DNA of 58,613 nucleotides from Streptomycetaceae bacterium (GCA_027490815.1 JAIXXJ010000015.1:1-58613); one strand, 5' to 3'; counted from the first letter of the stretch, positions 48,198 to 57,737 are shown. Notes: a model not told the origin generated them from the sequence alone. A program made the numbers and translations.

Positions 48198-50099
48198 ATG
48201 ATGCGAAAAGTAATTGTTCGAGCTGCAGTATTTGTAACAGGCTTTGGCTTTGTTGCAGGTTCAGTTCTATTCGCACTTGCCTATTTCACTGTCGATGTTC
48301 CTGATGCCAATGCATATGTAAATAGCCAGTCAACAATTTTTCAATATGCAAACGGTGAAGAGATCGGTCGGGTAGGAACCCAAAATCGCCAGATCGTTCC
48401 ACTTGCAAAAATTCCACTCAAAGTTCGACAGGCCGTACTAGCGGCAGAAGATAAAAGTTTTTACTCCAATAAAGCATTTTCTGTAACGGGAATTTTGCGT
48501 GCAGCCTTTAACAACCTTACCGGTGGTTCCTTGCAGGGTGGCTCCACAATCACCCAGCAGTATGCAAAGACAGCCTTTTTGACTCCAAGTCGAACAATTC
48601 AGAGAAAAGTTCGAGAACTTGTTATTGCTATAAAACTAGAGAACGAACTTTCCAAAGATCAAATCTTTGAAAGCTATCTCAACACCATTTACTTTGGTCG
48701 CGGCTCATACGGTGTCATGACCGCCTCCCAGCAGTATTTCAATCGCAATGTTGATCAACTCACTCTTTCACAGGCTGCAGTTATCGCATCGATTCTGCGC
48801 TCGCCAGGTTTATACGATCCTGCCTTTGCAGAAGGAAACGCAGAGCGTTTAGCCAGCCGTTTTGAATATGTGAAAAACAATATGTTGGAAGAGGGCTGGT
48901 TAAGTGAAGAAGAGGCAGCAAAGATGAAGCTGCCAGAGGTTGCACCACGTGCAACATCAGGACAACTCAGTGGTCCTAAAGGTCACGTCATTGAAGCAGT
49001 TCAAAAAGAGTTAGCAAAGATGGGCTTTTCTCAGGAACAACTTCTAGTTGGTGGATTAGTTATTAAAACAACTCTTGATCAAAAAGCCCAGCAGTCTGCA
49101 GTTGATGCGGTCAATAGATTTTATCCATCTAATGCCCCCGATGATCTTCGAATTGGCTTAGCTGCAATTCGCCCGGGGACCGGTGAAGTTCTAGCACTCT
49201 ATGGCGGCCGAGATTACTTAGAGCGCCAATTAAACGATGCAACACAATCGATTACCCAAGCTGGTTCAACATTTAAACCTTTTGCAATTGTTGCAGCACT
49301 TGAAAAAGGAATTCCACTGACATCTATGTGGAACGGTGATTCACCGCAAACATTTGATGATCTAGGCAAACCATATGAAGTTTTCAACTATGGAAATAAT
49401 GGTTGGGGTCAGGTTGATTTAATGACTGCAACCAAGCATTCAATTAACACAGTCTTTGTTCCACTTGGTATCAATGTGGGACCAGATAAAGTTGTTGATG
49501 TTGCCCGTCGCGCAGGTATTCCTGAGACTGTGGCAATGATGCCAACACCATCTTTTGTACTTGGAACATCTAGCCCTCACGTAATAGATGTGGCAAATGC
49601 CTATGCAACATTTGCAGCACAAGGTGTGAGATCAAAACCATATTTAGTCTCACAAGTAATCGGTTCTAACAAAGGTGTTTTATTCGAGGCAACACCTTCG
49701 ACAGAAGAAGTATTTAGCAAAGATGTTATGGCCGATTTAACATATGCACTTAAGGGAACAATCACCGGTGGAACAGGCGCTGCAGCACTTGCACTGGGCC
49801 GACCTGCTGCAGGTAAAACTGGAACATCACAATCAAATGCATCTGCATGGTTTAGTGCATACACACCACAGATTGCAGCTTCAGTTTCATTCTTTAGAGA
49901 TAACGCAACACAATCTCTCAATGGAATTGGTGGAATGACATCTGTAACCGGTGGATCTTTCCCAGCAAGAATTTGGACGCAGTTTATGAAGGGCGCCCTA
50001 AAGGGAGAGCCAGTAATGTCATTTCCAGCACCATCTAATATCGGCGGGCTAGATCCTGTTGTTATGACATCTGGCGGGAAGCAAACACCCAAGCCTTAA
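48198..50099 (+). CDS. ponA: Class A penicillin-binding protein (transglycosylase/transpeptidase)
   Basis: 633 aa. N-terminal membrane anchor at about residues 8-30. GT51 domain with Glu84 in AAEDKSFY and GGSTITQQYAK. Transpeptidase domain with S357xxK (STFK), S415xN (SIN) and K540TG (KTGT). It polymerises and cross-links peptidoglycan. Overlapping ATG codons at 48198 and 48201. No C-terminal PASTA or Fn3 domain. The only PBP in the window. Confidence 0.95.
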   Translation: MMRKVIVRAAVFVTGFGFVAGSVLFALAYFTVDVPDANAYVNSQSTIFQYANGEEIGRVGTQNRQIVPLAKIPLKVRQAVLAAEDKSFYSNKAFSVTGILRAAFNNLTGGSLQGGSTITQQYAKTAFLTPSRTIQRKVRELVIAIKLENELSKDQIFESYLNTIYFGRGSYGVMTASQQYFNRNVDQLTLSQAAVIASILRSPGLYDPAFAEGNAERLASRFEYVKNNMLEEGWLSEEEAAKMKLPEVAPRATSGQLSGPKGHVIEAVQKELAKMGFSQEQLLVGGLVIKTTLDQKAQQSAVDAVNRFYPSNAPDDLRIGLAAIRPGTGEVLALYGGRDYLERQLNDATQSITQAGSTFKPFAIVAALEKGIPLTSMWNGDSPQTFDDLGKPYEVFNYGNNGWGQVDLMTATKHSINTVFVPLGINVGPDKVVDVARRAGIPETVAMMPTPSFVLGTSSPHVIDVANAYATFAAQGVRSKPYLVSQVIGSNKGVLFEATPSTEEVFSKDVMADLTYALKGTITGGTGAAALALGRPAAGKTGTSQSNASAWFSAYTPQIAASVSFFRDNATQSLNGIGGMTSVTGGSFPARIWTQFMKGALKGEPVMSFPAPSNIGGLDPVVMTSGGKQTPKP

Positions 50100-50167
50100 A
50101 CCCCGCTGGATCCGCACAAAGCCCGCACCGATTTAGCCAATTAGGCCAAAAAGGCATACCCTTAACC

Positions 50168-50242
50168 CTCTTAAGAGCCATCTGGGGCAAACTCCAGATG
50201 TCGAATAAGAAGTATTAACCCTCCTGTCACGGAAATGCCGTG
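50168..50242 (+). promoter_or_regulatory. Structured leader upstream of rpsF
   Basis: The 176-bp gap before rpsF holds the palindrome CTCTTAAGAG (50168-50177), a perfect 7-bp stem CATCTGG...CCAGATG with an 8-nt loop (50179-50200) and a perfect 5-bp stem CACGG-AAATG-CCGTG (50228-50242). The AGGAGG lies 12 nt before the rpsF ATG, farther than usual. The position fits an S6:S18-type autoregulatory leader, but I do not recognise the consensus. Confidence 0.4.
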
Positions 50243-50275
50243 GCCGTCTTAGTCCAGAGGAGGTCGGGTTAACTC

Positions 50276-50563
50276 ATGCGTCATTATGAACTTATGGTCA
50301 TTCTTGATCCAGAACTAGAAGAACGCACCGTCACACCAAGCCTAGAAACATATTTAAAGATCATCAAAGACAGCGGTGGAACCGTAAACAAGCTCGACTT
50401 GTGGGGCCGTCGTCGTATGTCTTTCGAGATTATGAAAAAAGGCGAAGGAATCTACGCAGTTATTGATATGAACTGCCAACCAGCAGCGATTAAAGAACTT
50501 GATCGCCAACTCAACCTCAATGAATCAGTGTTGCGCACAAAGGCAATGCGTCTAGACGCATAA
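50276..50563 (+). CDS. rpsF: Ribosomal protein S6
   Basis: 95 aa. [17 protein letters not shown] and the [11 protein letters not shown] strand are typical S6. First gene of the rpsF-ssb-rpsR-rplI operon. S6 binds S18 in the 30S subunit. Confidence 0.97.
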   Translation: MRHYELMVILDPELEERTVTPSLETYLKIIKDSGGTVNKLDLWGRRRMSFEIMKKGEGIYAVIDMNCQPAAIKELDRQLNLNESVLRTKAMRLDA

Positions 50564-50631
50564 TCTTTTCGTATACACAACAATGCACGGACTCCACGAG
50601 TAGACCACTGAGATAAGAAAGAGAGAAACAA

Positions 50632-51138
50632 ATGGCAGCAGGAGATACAACAATCACGTTAATCGGCAACCTTGTTGACGATCCAGAGCTTCGTTTCACA
50701 CCATCAGGTGCGGCCGTTGCAAAGTTTCGCGTTGCTTCAACACCTCGCTATTTAGATAAGCAAACCAACGAATGGAAAGATGGCGAGAGCCTTTTCCTTC
50801 AGTGTCAGATTTGGCGCCAAGCAGCAGAAAACTGTGCCGAATCTTTGACAAAAGGTATGCGCGTCATTCTTTCTGGACGTCTTAAGCAACGCTCGTATGA
50901 AACAAAAGAGGGCGAAAAGCGCACCGTCTTTGAGGTAGAAGTAGATGAAGTTGGTCCATCACTACGTAACGCAACTGCAAAGGTTACTAAGGCCCAACGC
51001 ACTGGCGGTTCAGGTGGCGGATTTACTGCACCAGCTGCAGCTGATTCATTTACAGAAGATCCATGGGCAGCAGCATCATCGCCAACAACAACCGGTGGCG
51101 GATGGGGAACCTCCACTACCGATGAACCACCGTTTTAA
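50632..51138 (+). CDS. ssb: Single-stranded DNA-binding protein
   Basis: 168 aa. OB fold at residues 1-110 ([49 protein letters not shown]), then a Gly/Thr/Ala-rich linker and the acidic partner-binding tail TDEPPF. It protects ssDNA and recruits repair and replication proteins. Confidence 0.97.
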   Translation: MAAGDTTITLIGNLVDDPELRFTPSGAAVAKFRVASTPRYLDKQTNEWKDGESLFLQCQIWRQAAENCAESLTKGMRVILSGRLKQRSYETKEGEKRTVFEVEVDEVGPSLRNATAKVTKAQRTGGSGGGFTAPAAADSFTEDPWAAASSPTTTGGGWGTSTTDEPPF

Positions 51139-51250
51139 AAATTAAATAACAGTTCTAAAAAACTATCCGTCCAACTAACCATCCATTCCTAGTACCAGGT
51201 AAGAACAAAAGACTTACTTAAAAGACTAGGGCCCGAAAAGGAGCACCATA

Positions 51251-51538
51251 ATGGGAGCAAGAAATAACAAGGCTCTACGCGAGCCAAAGAATAAGAATGC
51301 TAAAGCGGCAGCGCTGAGCAAGAAGTTTAAGAAGAAGCCTTGCAGCTTCTGCCAACAGAAGGTCACGTATATCGATTACAAAGATATTGCCACCCTTCGT
51401 AAGTACATCTCAGACCGCGGCAAAATCCGCGCTCGCCGAGTAACTGGTGCGTGCACGCAGCACCAACGCTCAATCTCTACAGCCGTTAAAAACAGCCGCG
51501 AAGTAGCTCTACTTCCTTACACATCTTCAGCACGATAA
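51251..51538 (+). CDS. rpsR: Ribosomal protein S18 (zinc-binding form)
   Basis: 95 aa. It keeps four possible metal ligands, Cys31, Cys34, Cys68 and His71 (CSFC and CTQH), i.e. the C+ form. AAGGAG lies 7 nt before the ATG. A 112-bp gap after ssb holds no other gene that I see. Confidence 0.96.
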   Translation: MGARNNKALREPKNKNAKAAALSKKFKKKPCSFCQQKVTYIDYKDIATLRKYISDRGKIRARRVTGACTQHQRSISTAVKNSREVALLPYTSSAR

Positions 51539-51551
51539 GGAGGATGCAACT

Positions 51552-52001
51552 ATGAAACTCATCCTTACTCGTGAAGTTGCAGGCCTAGGCACTGCAGGAG
51601 ATGTTGTAAATGTTAAAGACGGTTTTGCCCGTAACTTCCTACTTCCTCGTGGAAATGCAATTGCATGGACACAGGGTGGAGAAAAGCAGATCGAGGGAAT
51701 CCGCCGTGCACGTTCCGCACGCGAAGTTCGCGATATCGATCACGCAAAAGAGATTAAGGCAAAGCTTGAATCTGCATCAGTTGTCTCTAAGGCAAAGGTT
51801 GGAGCAAAGGGTGCACTCTTTGGTTCAGTAACAGATAAAGATCTAGCCCAGGCTATTAAGTCTGCAACCGGTCTAGATGTTGATCGCCATGCGATTAGCA
51901 CCAAGGGCCACATCAAAAAGCTTGGCGATCACGACGTAAAGATCTCACTTGGTCACAACGTTGTTGCAAAGCTTTCAGTTAAGGTTGTAGCTGACAAGTA
52001 A
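51552..52001 (+). CDS. rplI: Ribosomal protein L9
   Basis: 149 aa. It begins MKLILTREVAGLGTAGDVVNV and has DGFARNFLLPRGNAI, the L9 signature, a long connecting helix and the C-terminal domain. AAGGAGG lies 8 nt upstream. Last gene of the operon, followed by a terminator. Confidence 0.97.
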   Translation: MKLILTREVAGLGTAGDVVNVKDGFARNFLLPRGNAIAWTQGGEKQIEGIRRARSAREVRDIDHAKEIKAKLESASVVSKAKVGAKGALFGSVTDKDLAQAIKSATGLDVDRHAISTKGHIKKLGDHDVKISLGHNVVAKLSVKVVADK

Positions 52002-52016
52002 ACATTTCCATAAAAA

Positions 52017-52046
52017 GAACCCGTCGCATAACGCGGCGGGTTTTTT
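52017..52046 (+). terminator. Rho-independent terminator after rplI
   Basis: GC-rich stem AACCCGTCGC / GCGGCGGGTT (one G-U pair) with an ATAAC loop, followed by TTTTTT. It ends the rpsF-ssb-rpsR-rplI operon just before the convergent corA stop. Confidence 0.88.
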
Positions 52047-52052
52047 ATTGTC

Positions 52053-53024
52053 CTAAAGCCACTCAGATTTTTTGAATTTACGATATAAAGCTGCAGTCAG
52101 TAAAATGAGTGAACCGACCACTAACGGGTACCCAAATTCCCATTGTAATTCAGGCATAAATTCAAAATTCATTCCGTAAATTCCAGCAACCATTGTGGGC
52201 ACCGATGCCAAAGCCACATAAGAAGTAATTTTGCGCATATCTGAGTTTTGCTGGACTTGGATATGAGCTAAATCTGCTTGCAACGCAGAGGTTAATAGAG
52301 CATCTAAACCCGACGCTGCATCAGAGGCGCGAGAAAGATGATCCAAGGTATCTCTAAAAAATGGCGTCAGGGAAGGATTTACATGGAGGGCACCTTCGCT
52401 CGCTAACTTTTGCAGGGGAGAAAGTAATGGATCAATTGCATTACGGAACTCAATAACCTCACGCTTAAGAAAATAAATTTCCTGTGATTGAGTCTGTCGC
52501 TTTCCACTAAAAACCTTGTTTTCAACCTGCATCACATCTTGTTCAAGTTCAGCGGCAATATCAATATAACAATCAATCGCGTGATCAATAATTGCGTGCA
52601 AAACGGCATAAGGACCCTTGGCTAATTGTGTGGGGTTTGCTTCCAAAAGTTGACGTGTATTTACTAAAGGTGAGCCATCGCCATGGCGAACAACAACTAT
52701 AAAATGCTCACCAATAAAGCAGAATATTTCACCAGTTGAAACCTCACTCTTTACTTCATCATAAAAAGCCGTTCTCAAAACGCAGAACTGTAAATCTGGA
52801 TATTCTTCTAGCTTTGGGCGCTGCTTTGCTGTAACCGCATCTTCAACGGCGAGGGGATGAAATCTAAAGTCTCCAACAATTTTGTCGAACTCCTCTTGGG
52901 TTGGTTCGGCAAGTCCAAGCCATACAAAACCACCTTCAGTGCGTGCCTTCGAAATTAACTCCGGCAGATTGGATGGTTCGGTGTATCGGACACCATCTTT
53001 GTAGAGTGCATAGTCAACGATCAT
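52053..53024 (-). CDS. corA: CorA family magnesium/cobalt transporter
   Basis: About 323 aa. Large N-terminal cytosolic funnel domain with a long helix, then two C-terminal membrane helices with the selectivity motif GMN in GIYGMNFEFMPE. ATG at 53024 is chosen; a GTG at 53039 is the alternative. It is divergent from the dnaB upstream region and convergent with rplI. Confidence 0.94.
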   Translation of the reverse strand: MIVDYALYKDGVRYTEPSNLPELISKARTEGGFVWLGLAEPTQEEFDKIVGDFRFHPLAVEDAVTAKQRPKLEEYPDLQFCVLRTAFYDEVKSEVSTGEIFCFIGEHFIVVVRHGDGSPLVNTRQLLEANPTQLAKGPYAVLHAIIDHAIDCYIDIAAELEQDVMQVENKVFSGKRQTQSQEIYFLKREVIEFRNAIDPLLSPLQKLASEGALHVNPSLTPFFRDTLDHLSRASDAASGLDALLTSALQADLAHIQVQQNSDMRKITSYVALASVPTMVAGIYGMNFEFMPELQWEFGYPLVVGSLILLTAALYRKFKKSEWL

Positions 53025-53168
53025 GGGTGAACTCTGCACTACAAAGATGAATTAATGGTGCAATCTCACCAACTGATACTCGCAAAAATACTTTGCTCCA
53101 CAGCCCTGTGTGCATAGATATCGCCTCTGACCTGCACCTTTTAACCAACCGAGAGCGAGCACCCGGTG

Positions 53169-53244
53169 TTATACACAATGCATCCACCGCTTCGTACACA
53201 GGAATATGCACTTATCCACCTACTTATGCACACCTTTATCCCCA
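53169..53244 (+). promoter_or_regulatory. Array of four DnaA-box-like 9-mers with 12-bp pitch
   Basis: TTATACACA (53169-53177), TTATCCACC (53212-53220), TTATGCACA (53224-53232) and TTATCCCCA (53236-53244). The last three are in the same orientation exactly 12 bp apart, with only TAC and CCT between. Consensus TTATNCACA: two are perfect and two have one mismatch. Located 185 bp upstream of dnaB, 20 kb from oriC. Confidence 0.7.
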
Positions 53245-53385
53245 CGTTAAAAGATGCTTCCTCGCTTGCAACAGATGGAAACAATAAAATTCCGCATAGT
53301 TGAGCACGGGGCTAACCCTTCGCAATCATCCTGAAAACTCTCAGAAATGAGCAGTGGTCAGAGTGAATGAGATGTGCAAAGCCTG

Positions 53386-53410
53386 TGTCAGTGCCAAATT
53401 TGTCAGTACC
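53386..53410 (+). repeat. Direct repeat TGTCAGTRCC before dnaB
   Basis: TGTCAGTGCC (53386-53395) and TGTCAGTACC (53401-53410), 9 of 10 identical and 15 bp apart start to start, just upstream of the dnaB ribosome site GGGAGG (53415-53420). Possible operator. Confidence 0.4.
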
Positions 53411-53428
53411 TAGTGGGAGGTTAGCTAT

Positions 53429-54880
53429 ATGAGTATCGCTGAATTCCCCAATAACCGTGCACCTCGCGATCCCAATTTAAATTCAGTGGGCGCAGAGTTT
53501 GAACGCACACCACCACAAGATTTAATTGCAGAGCAATCTGTTCTCGGCGGAATGTTGTTATCTAAAGATGCAATCGCAGATGTCATTGAAGTAATTAGAG
53601 AACGTGATTTTTATCGCCCAGCACATGAACTTATCTACGATGCCATTATTGATTTATACGGCCGCGGTGAACCAGCAGATGCTGTAACAGTCTCGGCAGA
53701 GTTAACAAAGCGCGGAGACATTGCACGCGCAGGTGGCGCGCCATATCTACACACACTAATCTCTTCTGTTCCAACTGCTGCAAATGCTGGCTACTACGCA
53801 AAGATTGTGCGCGAACATGCAATCATGCGCCGCTTAGTAGAGGCCGGTACAAAGATTGTTCAATACGGATACACAACAGAAGGTGAAGTCGATGAGATGG
53901 TCGACTTGGCACAAGCAGAGGTCTATGCAGTTACAGAACGCCGCTCTTCAGAAGATTACGTGCAGCTTTCTACATTGTTGCCACAGGCGTTAGATGAGAT
54001 TGAAGCAATCTCTAAAGGAATTGGTGTTGAAGGCGTTAAAACTGGATTTAAAGATCTTGATCTACTAACTCACGGCTTGCACCCTGGCAACATGATTATT
54101 CTTGCTGCACGTCCTGCAATGGGTAAGTCAACGTTAGGTCTAGATATCGCACGCCATGCATCTATTCACGACGGATTAACTTCAGTTATCTTCTCTCTAG
54201 AAATGTCTAAGAGTGAAATCACAATGCGTATGTTGTCTGCCGAAGCACGTGTTGGTCTTAACAATATTCGCGCAGGTTCTCTTTCAGATGATGAGTGGTC
54301 ACGTCTTGCACGTCGCATGGGCGAGATTTCAGAAGCACCTTTGTTTATCGATGACTCTCCTAATCTTTCAATGATGGAGATCCGTGCAAAGGCCCGTCGC
54401 CTTAAGCAGCGCCATGATCTCAAACTCATTGTTATCGACTACCTACAGTTGATGAGCAGCGGTAAAAAGGTTGAAAACCGCCAGCAAGAGGTCTCGGAAT
54501 TTTCACGTCAATTAAAGTTGATGGCTAAAGAGTTAAACATCCCAGTTATCGCTATCTCACAGCTAAACCGTGGACCAGAACAACGCACAGATAAGAGACC
54601 AATGCTCTCTGACCTACGTGAATCTGGATCGATCGAACAGGACGCAGACGTTGTCATCATGTTGCACCGTGATGATATGTATGACTCACAAAATAGAACA
54701 GGTGAGGCAGATTTAATTGTTGCTAAACACCGTAACGGACCAACAAAGACAATTACAGTCTCTGCCCAGCTTCACTATGCGCGCTTCTTTGATATGCCAC
54801 AAAACCCTGGTGGCGGACAAGACTGGACGCAGGCCCGTGAACAAACAAATACACCAACGGATGATAACTTCGGCGCTTAG
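53429..54880 (+). CDS. dnaB: Replicative DNA helicase DnaB
   Basis: 483 aa. N-terminal domain (PQDLIAEQSVLGGMLLSKDAI), then the RecA-like helicase with Walker A ARPAMGKSTLGLD, SLEMSKSEITMRM and Walker B LIVIDYLQLM, and QLNRGPEQR (Arg finger region). No intein, unlike many actinobacteria. GGGAGG 8 nt before the ATG. Helicase loader would be DciA (28498). Its stop overlaps the convergent EamA gene by 4 bp. Confidence 0.97.
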   Translation: MSIAEFPNNRAPRDPNLNSVGAEFERTPPQDLIAEQSVLGGMLLSKDAIADVIEVIRERDFYRPAHELIYDAIIDLYGRGEPADAVTVSAELTKRGDIARAGGAPYLHTLISSVPTAANAGYYAKIVREHAIMRRLVEAGTKIVQYGYTTEGEVDEMVDLAQAEVYAVTERRSSEDYVQLSTLLPQALDEIEAISKGIGVEGVKTGFKDLDLLTHGLHPGNMIILAARPAMGKSTLGLDIARHASIHDGLTSVIFSLEMSKSEITMRMLSAEARVGLNNIRAGSLSDDEWSRLARRMGEISEAPLFIDDSPNLSMMEIRAKARRLKQRHDLKLIVIDYLQLMSSGKKVENRQQEVSEFSRQLKLMAKELNIPVIAISQLNRGPEQRTDKRPMLSDLRESGSIEQDADVVIMLHRDDMYDSQNRTGEADLIVAKHRNGPTKTITVSAQLHYARFFDMPQNPGGGQDWTQAREQTNTPTDDNFGA

Positions 54881-55797
54881 TCCACTTTTGATCGAGCGCG
54901 ATCTGCAATATAAATTCCGATCAACACAATAACTCCGCCAGTTAACTGAATTGCATTCCACCTTTGATTGAGCCAGATCCATGCAAAGATTCCCGCCATT
55001 ACTGGCTCCAACATTCCGATAACGCTAGACGTTGATGCAGATAAGCGACGAAGACCCGAGATCACAAACAAATAAGGAACGATTGTTCCCATCGTAACAA
55101 TCCATAAAAGTAGTACCCAGCCTGGTAGAAAATTGCCTTCAAAGATTCCGCGTAGATTCATATCGATTGTGAAAACTTCAAATGGAAACTTCCACACAGG
55201 CATGGTGAGCATCCATGCAATCGATGATGTTGCAAAGCCCCAAACGGTCAATGACAACGCAGAACGGGAAGTACCAAAAGATTTACCAACTAGAAAATAT
55301 GCAGTCAATGCAAAAGCACTCAGGATGCAGCCCAACAAACCAATGGCATCTAAAGTCAGGCCATTCCAGACTTGGGCCAACATCATTAAACCAAGCAAAG
55401 AAAGTGCAATGGCCCCCCACATTGAGTTGGGCACAAAATGCTTGCGCACATATTTAATCCAAAGAGCAATCCAGATAGGTGCTGTAAATTCGATGACCAG
55501 CACAAGACTTAGGGGAATACCGCGCTGGATACCTAGAAAATAACCGGCCTGTACTGCTGCAAAGCCAACAATCCCATAGAGAAATAGCTTAGGCATTTCC
55601 TTGGGTTTTGCTGCCAAAGATTTGCGATCAATGATTAAAGCGATTGCCAACAAGAAAACAAGTGCACCGACTGCGCGAATCTGGGCCAATCTATACGGTG
55701 AGATGTGTTCTAGAACAACGGTTGAAACAACTCCGTTAAATGCAAAAACCATTCCACCCATGACAAGGTAAAACTCACCACGGTGCTTAGTAAACAT
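54877..55797 (-). CDS. EamA/DMT family transporter
   Basis: 306 aa, ten membrane helices in two EamA repeats. It shows MVFAFNGVVSTVVLEHISPYRLAQIRA and SVIGMLEPVMAGIFAWIWLNQRW, typical of RhtA/YdcZ-like metabolite or amino acid exporters. Substrate unknown. 17 bp downstream of the acyl-CoA dehydrogenase gene on the same strand, possibly one operon. Confidence 0.88.
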   Translation of the reverse strand: MFTKHRGEFYLVMGGMVFAFNGVVSTVVLEHISPYRLAQIRAVGALVFLLAIALIIDRKSLAAKPKEMPKLFLYGIVGFAAVQAGYFLGIQRGIPLSLVLVIEFTAPIWIALWIKYVRKHFVPNSMWGAIALSLLGLMMLAQVWNGLTLDAIGLLGCILSAFALTAYFLVGKSFGTSRSALSLTVWGFATSSIAWMLTMPVWKFPFEVFTIDMNLRGIFEGNFLPGWVLLLWIVTMGTIVPYLFVISGLRRLSASTSSVIGMLEPVMAGIFAWIWLNQRWNAIQLTGGVIVLIGIYIADRARSKVD

Positions 55798-55814
55798 TAA
55801 GAAATGGTATCGCC

Positions 55815-57638
55815 TTAAAAGGCGTTTACAGGGATCTCCATAATTGCACCATTTGTGGCCTCAACGATCTTGCGATCTGCAGTTATATGAGGCAAATAGT
55901 TCTGCACAAAGAACTTTGCAGAAGCGATTTTGCCTGTGTAGAAGTCAGCATCTTTGCCGGCATTTGGAAGTTTTTCAGCTGCAATATCTGCCTGACGAAG
56001 TAGAAGCCACGCAGTAATAATGTCGCCAACTGCCATTAAGCAACGAGAAGTATTTAATCCAACCTGATAAATCTTCTCTGGCTCTGACTGTGACTCCATT
56101 GCATGTCCAACTAATACGGCAACAATTCCATTGAGATCACCAAGGGCTTTAACTAGAGCCTGCTTTTCTTCTTGATGTACTCCGCCAGATTCTGCAAACT
56201 TTTGAATCTCTTTACCAAGTAGACCAAGTGTTCGTCCACCATCTTTAACAACTTTGCGGAAGAAGAAATCAAGACCTTGAATCGCAGTTGTGCCCTCATA
56301 CAACGTATCGATCTTTGCATCGCGCACATACTGCTCTAGAGGCCAATCTTCTGTAAATCCTGCTCCACCAAATGTCTGTAGTGATTCAGTACCAAGTAGC
56401 GTCCAAGATTTTTCTGATCCGTAACCCTTAACAACCGGCAATAACAAGTCATTGAGATGTTCCATATCTTCGGCGCGCTCTTTGTCGCCGGCTTGGATCG
56501 CAAGCTCAATCTCATCTTGAATAGATGCTGTGTAGAGAACCAGCGCGCGCATACCTTCGCTATAGGACTTTTGAACCATTAGTGAGCGGCGCACATCTGG
56601 GTGGTTAATGATTGTGACGCGAGGTGAAGCCTTGTCATTCATAATCTTCATGTCCCCGCCTTGAACGCGCTGCTTTGCATACAAAAGAGCCTGTTGGTAT
56701 CCGGCAGAAAGTGTTGCAATCGCCTTTGTCCCAACCATCATTCGTGCAAACTCAATAACCTTAAACATCTGGAAAATACCTTCGTGAACATCACCGAGTA
56801 GATACCCAACTGCTGGCTCTTTCTCGCCCAAGTTCACTTCACATGTAGCAGAGACATTAAGTCCCATTTTGTGTTCAACGCTAGTAACAAAGACTCCGTT
56901 GCGCTTTCCTAACTCTCCTGTTTCAAAATCAAACATGAACTTAGGAATTAAAAATAGTGACAGACCCTTTGTTCCAGGTCCCCCACCTTCGCGACGAGCC
57001 AAAACAAAGTGAACAATGTTGTCGTAAAAGTCAGCATCCCCTGAAGTGATGTAACGCTTAGTACCAGTGATATGCCATGTTCCATCGCCCTGATCCACAG
57101 CCTTTGTGCGACCTGCACCAACATCAGAACCTGCATCAGGCTCTGTTAGCTGCATCGTTGCGCCCCAGTGCTTTTCAACCATGTGCTTTGCAATCTTTTT
57201 TTGCTTTTCTGTTCCCAATACATGTGCAACTTGTGCAAATGCATAACCAGATGCATAGATATGAATTGCAGGGTTAGAACCCAAAACCATTTCGGCCATT
57301 GCCCAACGAACTGATGGTGGAACTTTCATGCCACCAAGTTCTACTGGTGCATCTAAACGCCACCACTCACCATCTACATATGCTTTGTAAGATTTTTTGA
57401 AACTCTCTGGAAGAGTTACATTTCCTGTCTCTTTATTAAAAACCGTTCCAACACGATCGCCTTCAACAAATGATTCAGCCAAATCATTTTCACATAGACG
57501 CTTCATCTCTTCGAGCATGCCAACAGATGTATCGCGATCGACATCGCCATATGGAGCAATGCCCATAACTTTTTCACGACCTAGTAGGTCAAAGAGGCAG
57601 AATTCGATATCGCGCAGATTTGCTATGTAATGGCTCAT
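55815..57638 (-). CDS. Acyl-CoA dehydrogenase, long (FadE5-like)
   Basis: 607 aa. N-terminal extension, then the FAD core with MQLTEPDAGSDVGA, TGTKRYITSGDADF and the C-terminal helices including LEQYVRDAKIDTLYEGTTAIQGLDFFFRKV (catalytic Glu in YEGT), and a C-terminal extra domain. Long form (about 600 aa), as in FadE5 of actinobacteria. It oxidises acyl-CoA; chain length unknown. No electron-transfer flavoprotein or thiolase genes lie next to it. Confidence 0.92.
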   Translation of the reverse strand: MSHYIANLRDIEFCLFDLLGREKVMGIAPYGDVDRDTSVGMLEEMKRLCENDLAESFVEGDRVGTVFNKETGNVTLPESFKKSYKAYVDGEWWRLDAPVELGGMKVPPSVRWAMAEMVLGSNPAIHIYASGYAFAQVAHVLGTEKQKKIAKHMVEKHWGATMQLTEPDAGSDVGAGRTKAVDQGDGTWHITGTKRYITSGDADFYDNIVHFVLARREGGGPGTKGLSLFLIPKFMFDFETGELGKRNGVFVTSVEHKMGLNVSATCEVNLGEKEPAVGYLLGDVHEGIFQMFKVIEFARMMVGTKAIATLSAGYQQALLYAKQRVQGGDMKIMNDKASPRVTIINHPDVRRSLMVQKSYSEGMRALVLYTASIQDEIELAIQAGDKERAEDMEHLNDLLLPVVKGYGSEKSWTLLGTESLQTFGGAGFTEDWPLEQYVRDAKIDTLYEGTTAIQGLDFFFRKVVKDGGRTLGLLGKEIQKFAESGGVHQEEKQALVKALGDLNGIVAVLVGHAMESQSEPEKIYQVGLNTSRCLMAVGDIITAWLLLRQADIAAEKLPNAGKDADFYTGKIASAKFFVQNYLPHITADRKIVEATNGAIMEIPVNAF

Positions 57639-57737
57639 GGCTAAATTGTGCTACTGGTCAGTAACTTATGCAACCCTAACCCAGCTCACTTGAGCCGTAG
57701 CCCTTGCCGGGGCTTTGCTTCCTATAGGCTCGGCGCC

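Larger units (their letters stand above)
53025..53428. other. 404-bp non-coding region with DnaA-box array upstream of dnaB
   Basis: No gene is supported between corA and dnaB. It contains a cluster of DnaA boxes (53169-53244) and a 10-mer direct repeat (53386-53410), both listed separately. TGTGCATAG at 53109-53117 is a further near-match on the minus strand. The rest shows nothing I recognise. Confidence 0.6.

Noticed and set aside
50228-50242. CACGG/CCGTG hairpin as a terminator of ponA
   Set aside because: The stem is short and is not followed by a U-run; position fits a leader element of rpsF better.
53429-54880. Intein in dnaB (also looked for in gyrA, 23833-26328)
   Set aside because: Both proteins are of normal length with uninterrupted Walker A or catalytic tyrosine regions.
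57648-57737. N-terminal extension of dcd
   Set aside because: Known dCTP deaminases begin with MLLSDRDI, which matches the GTG at 57738; the upstream part has small GC-rich inverted repeats and looks like a promoter region.
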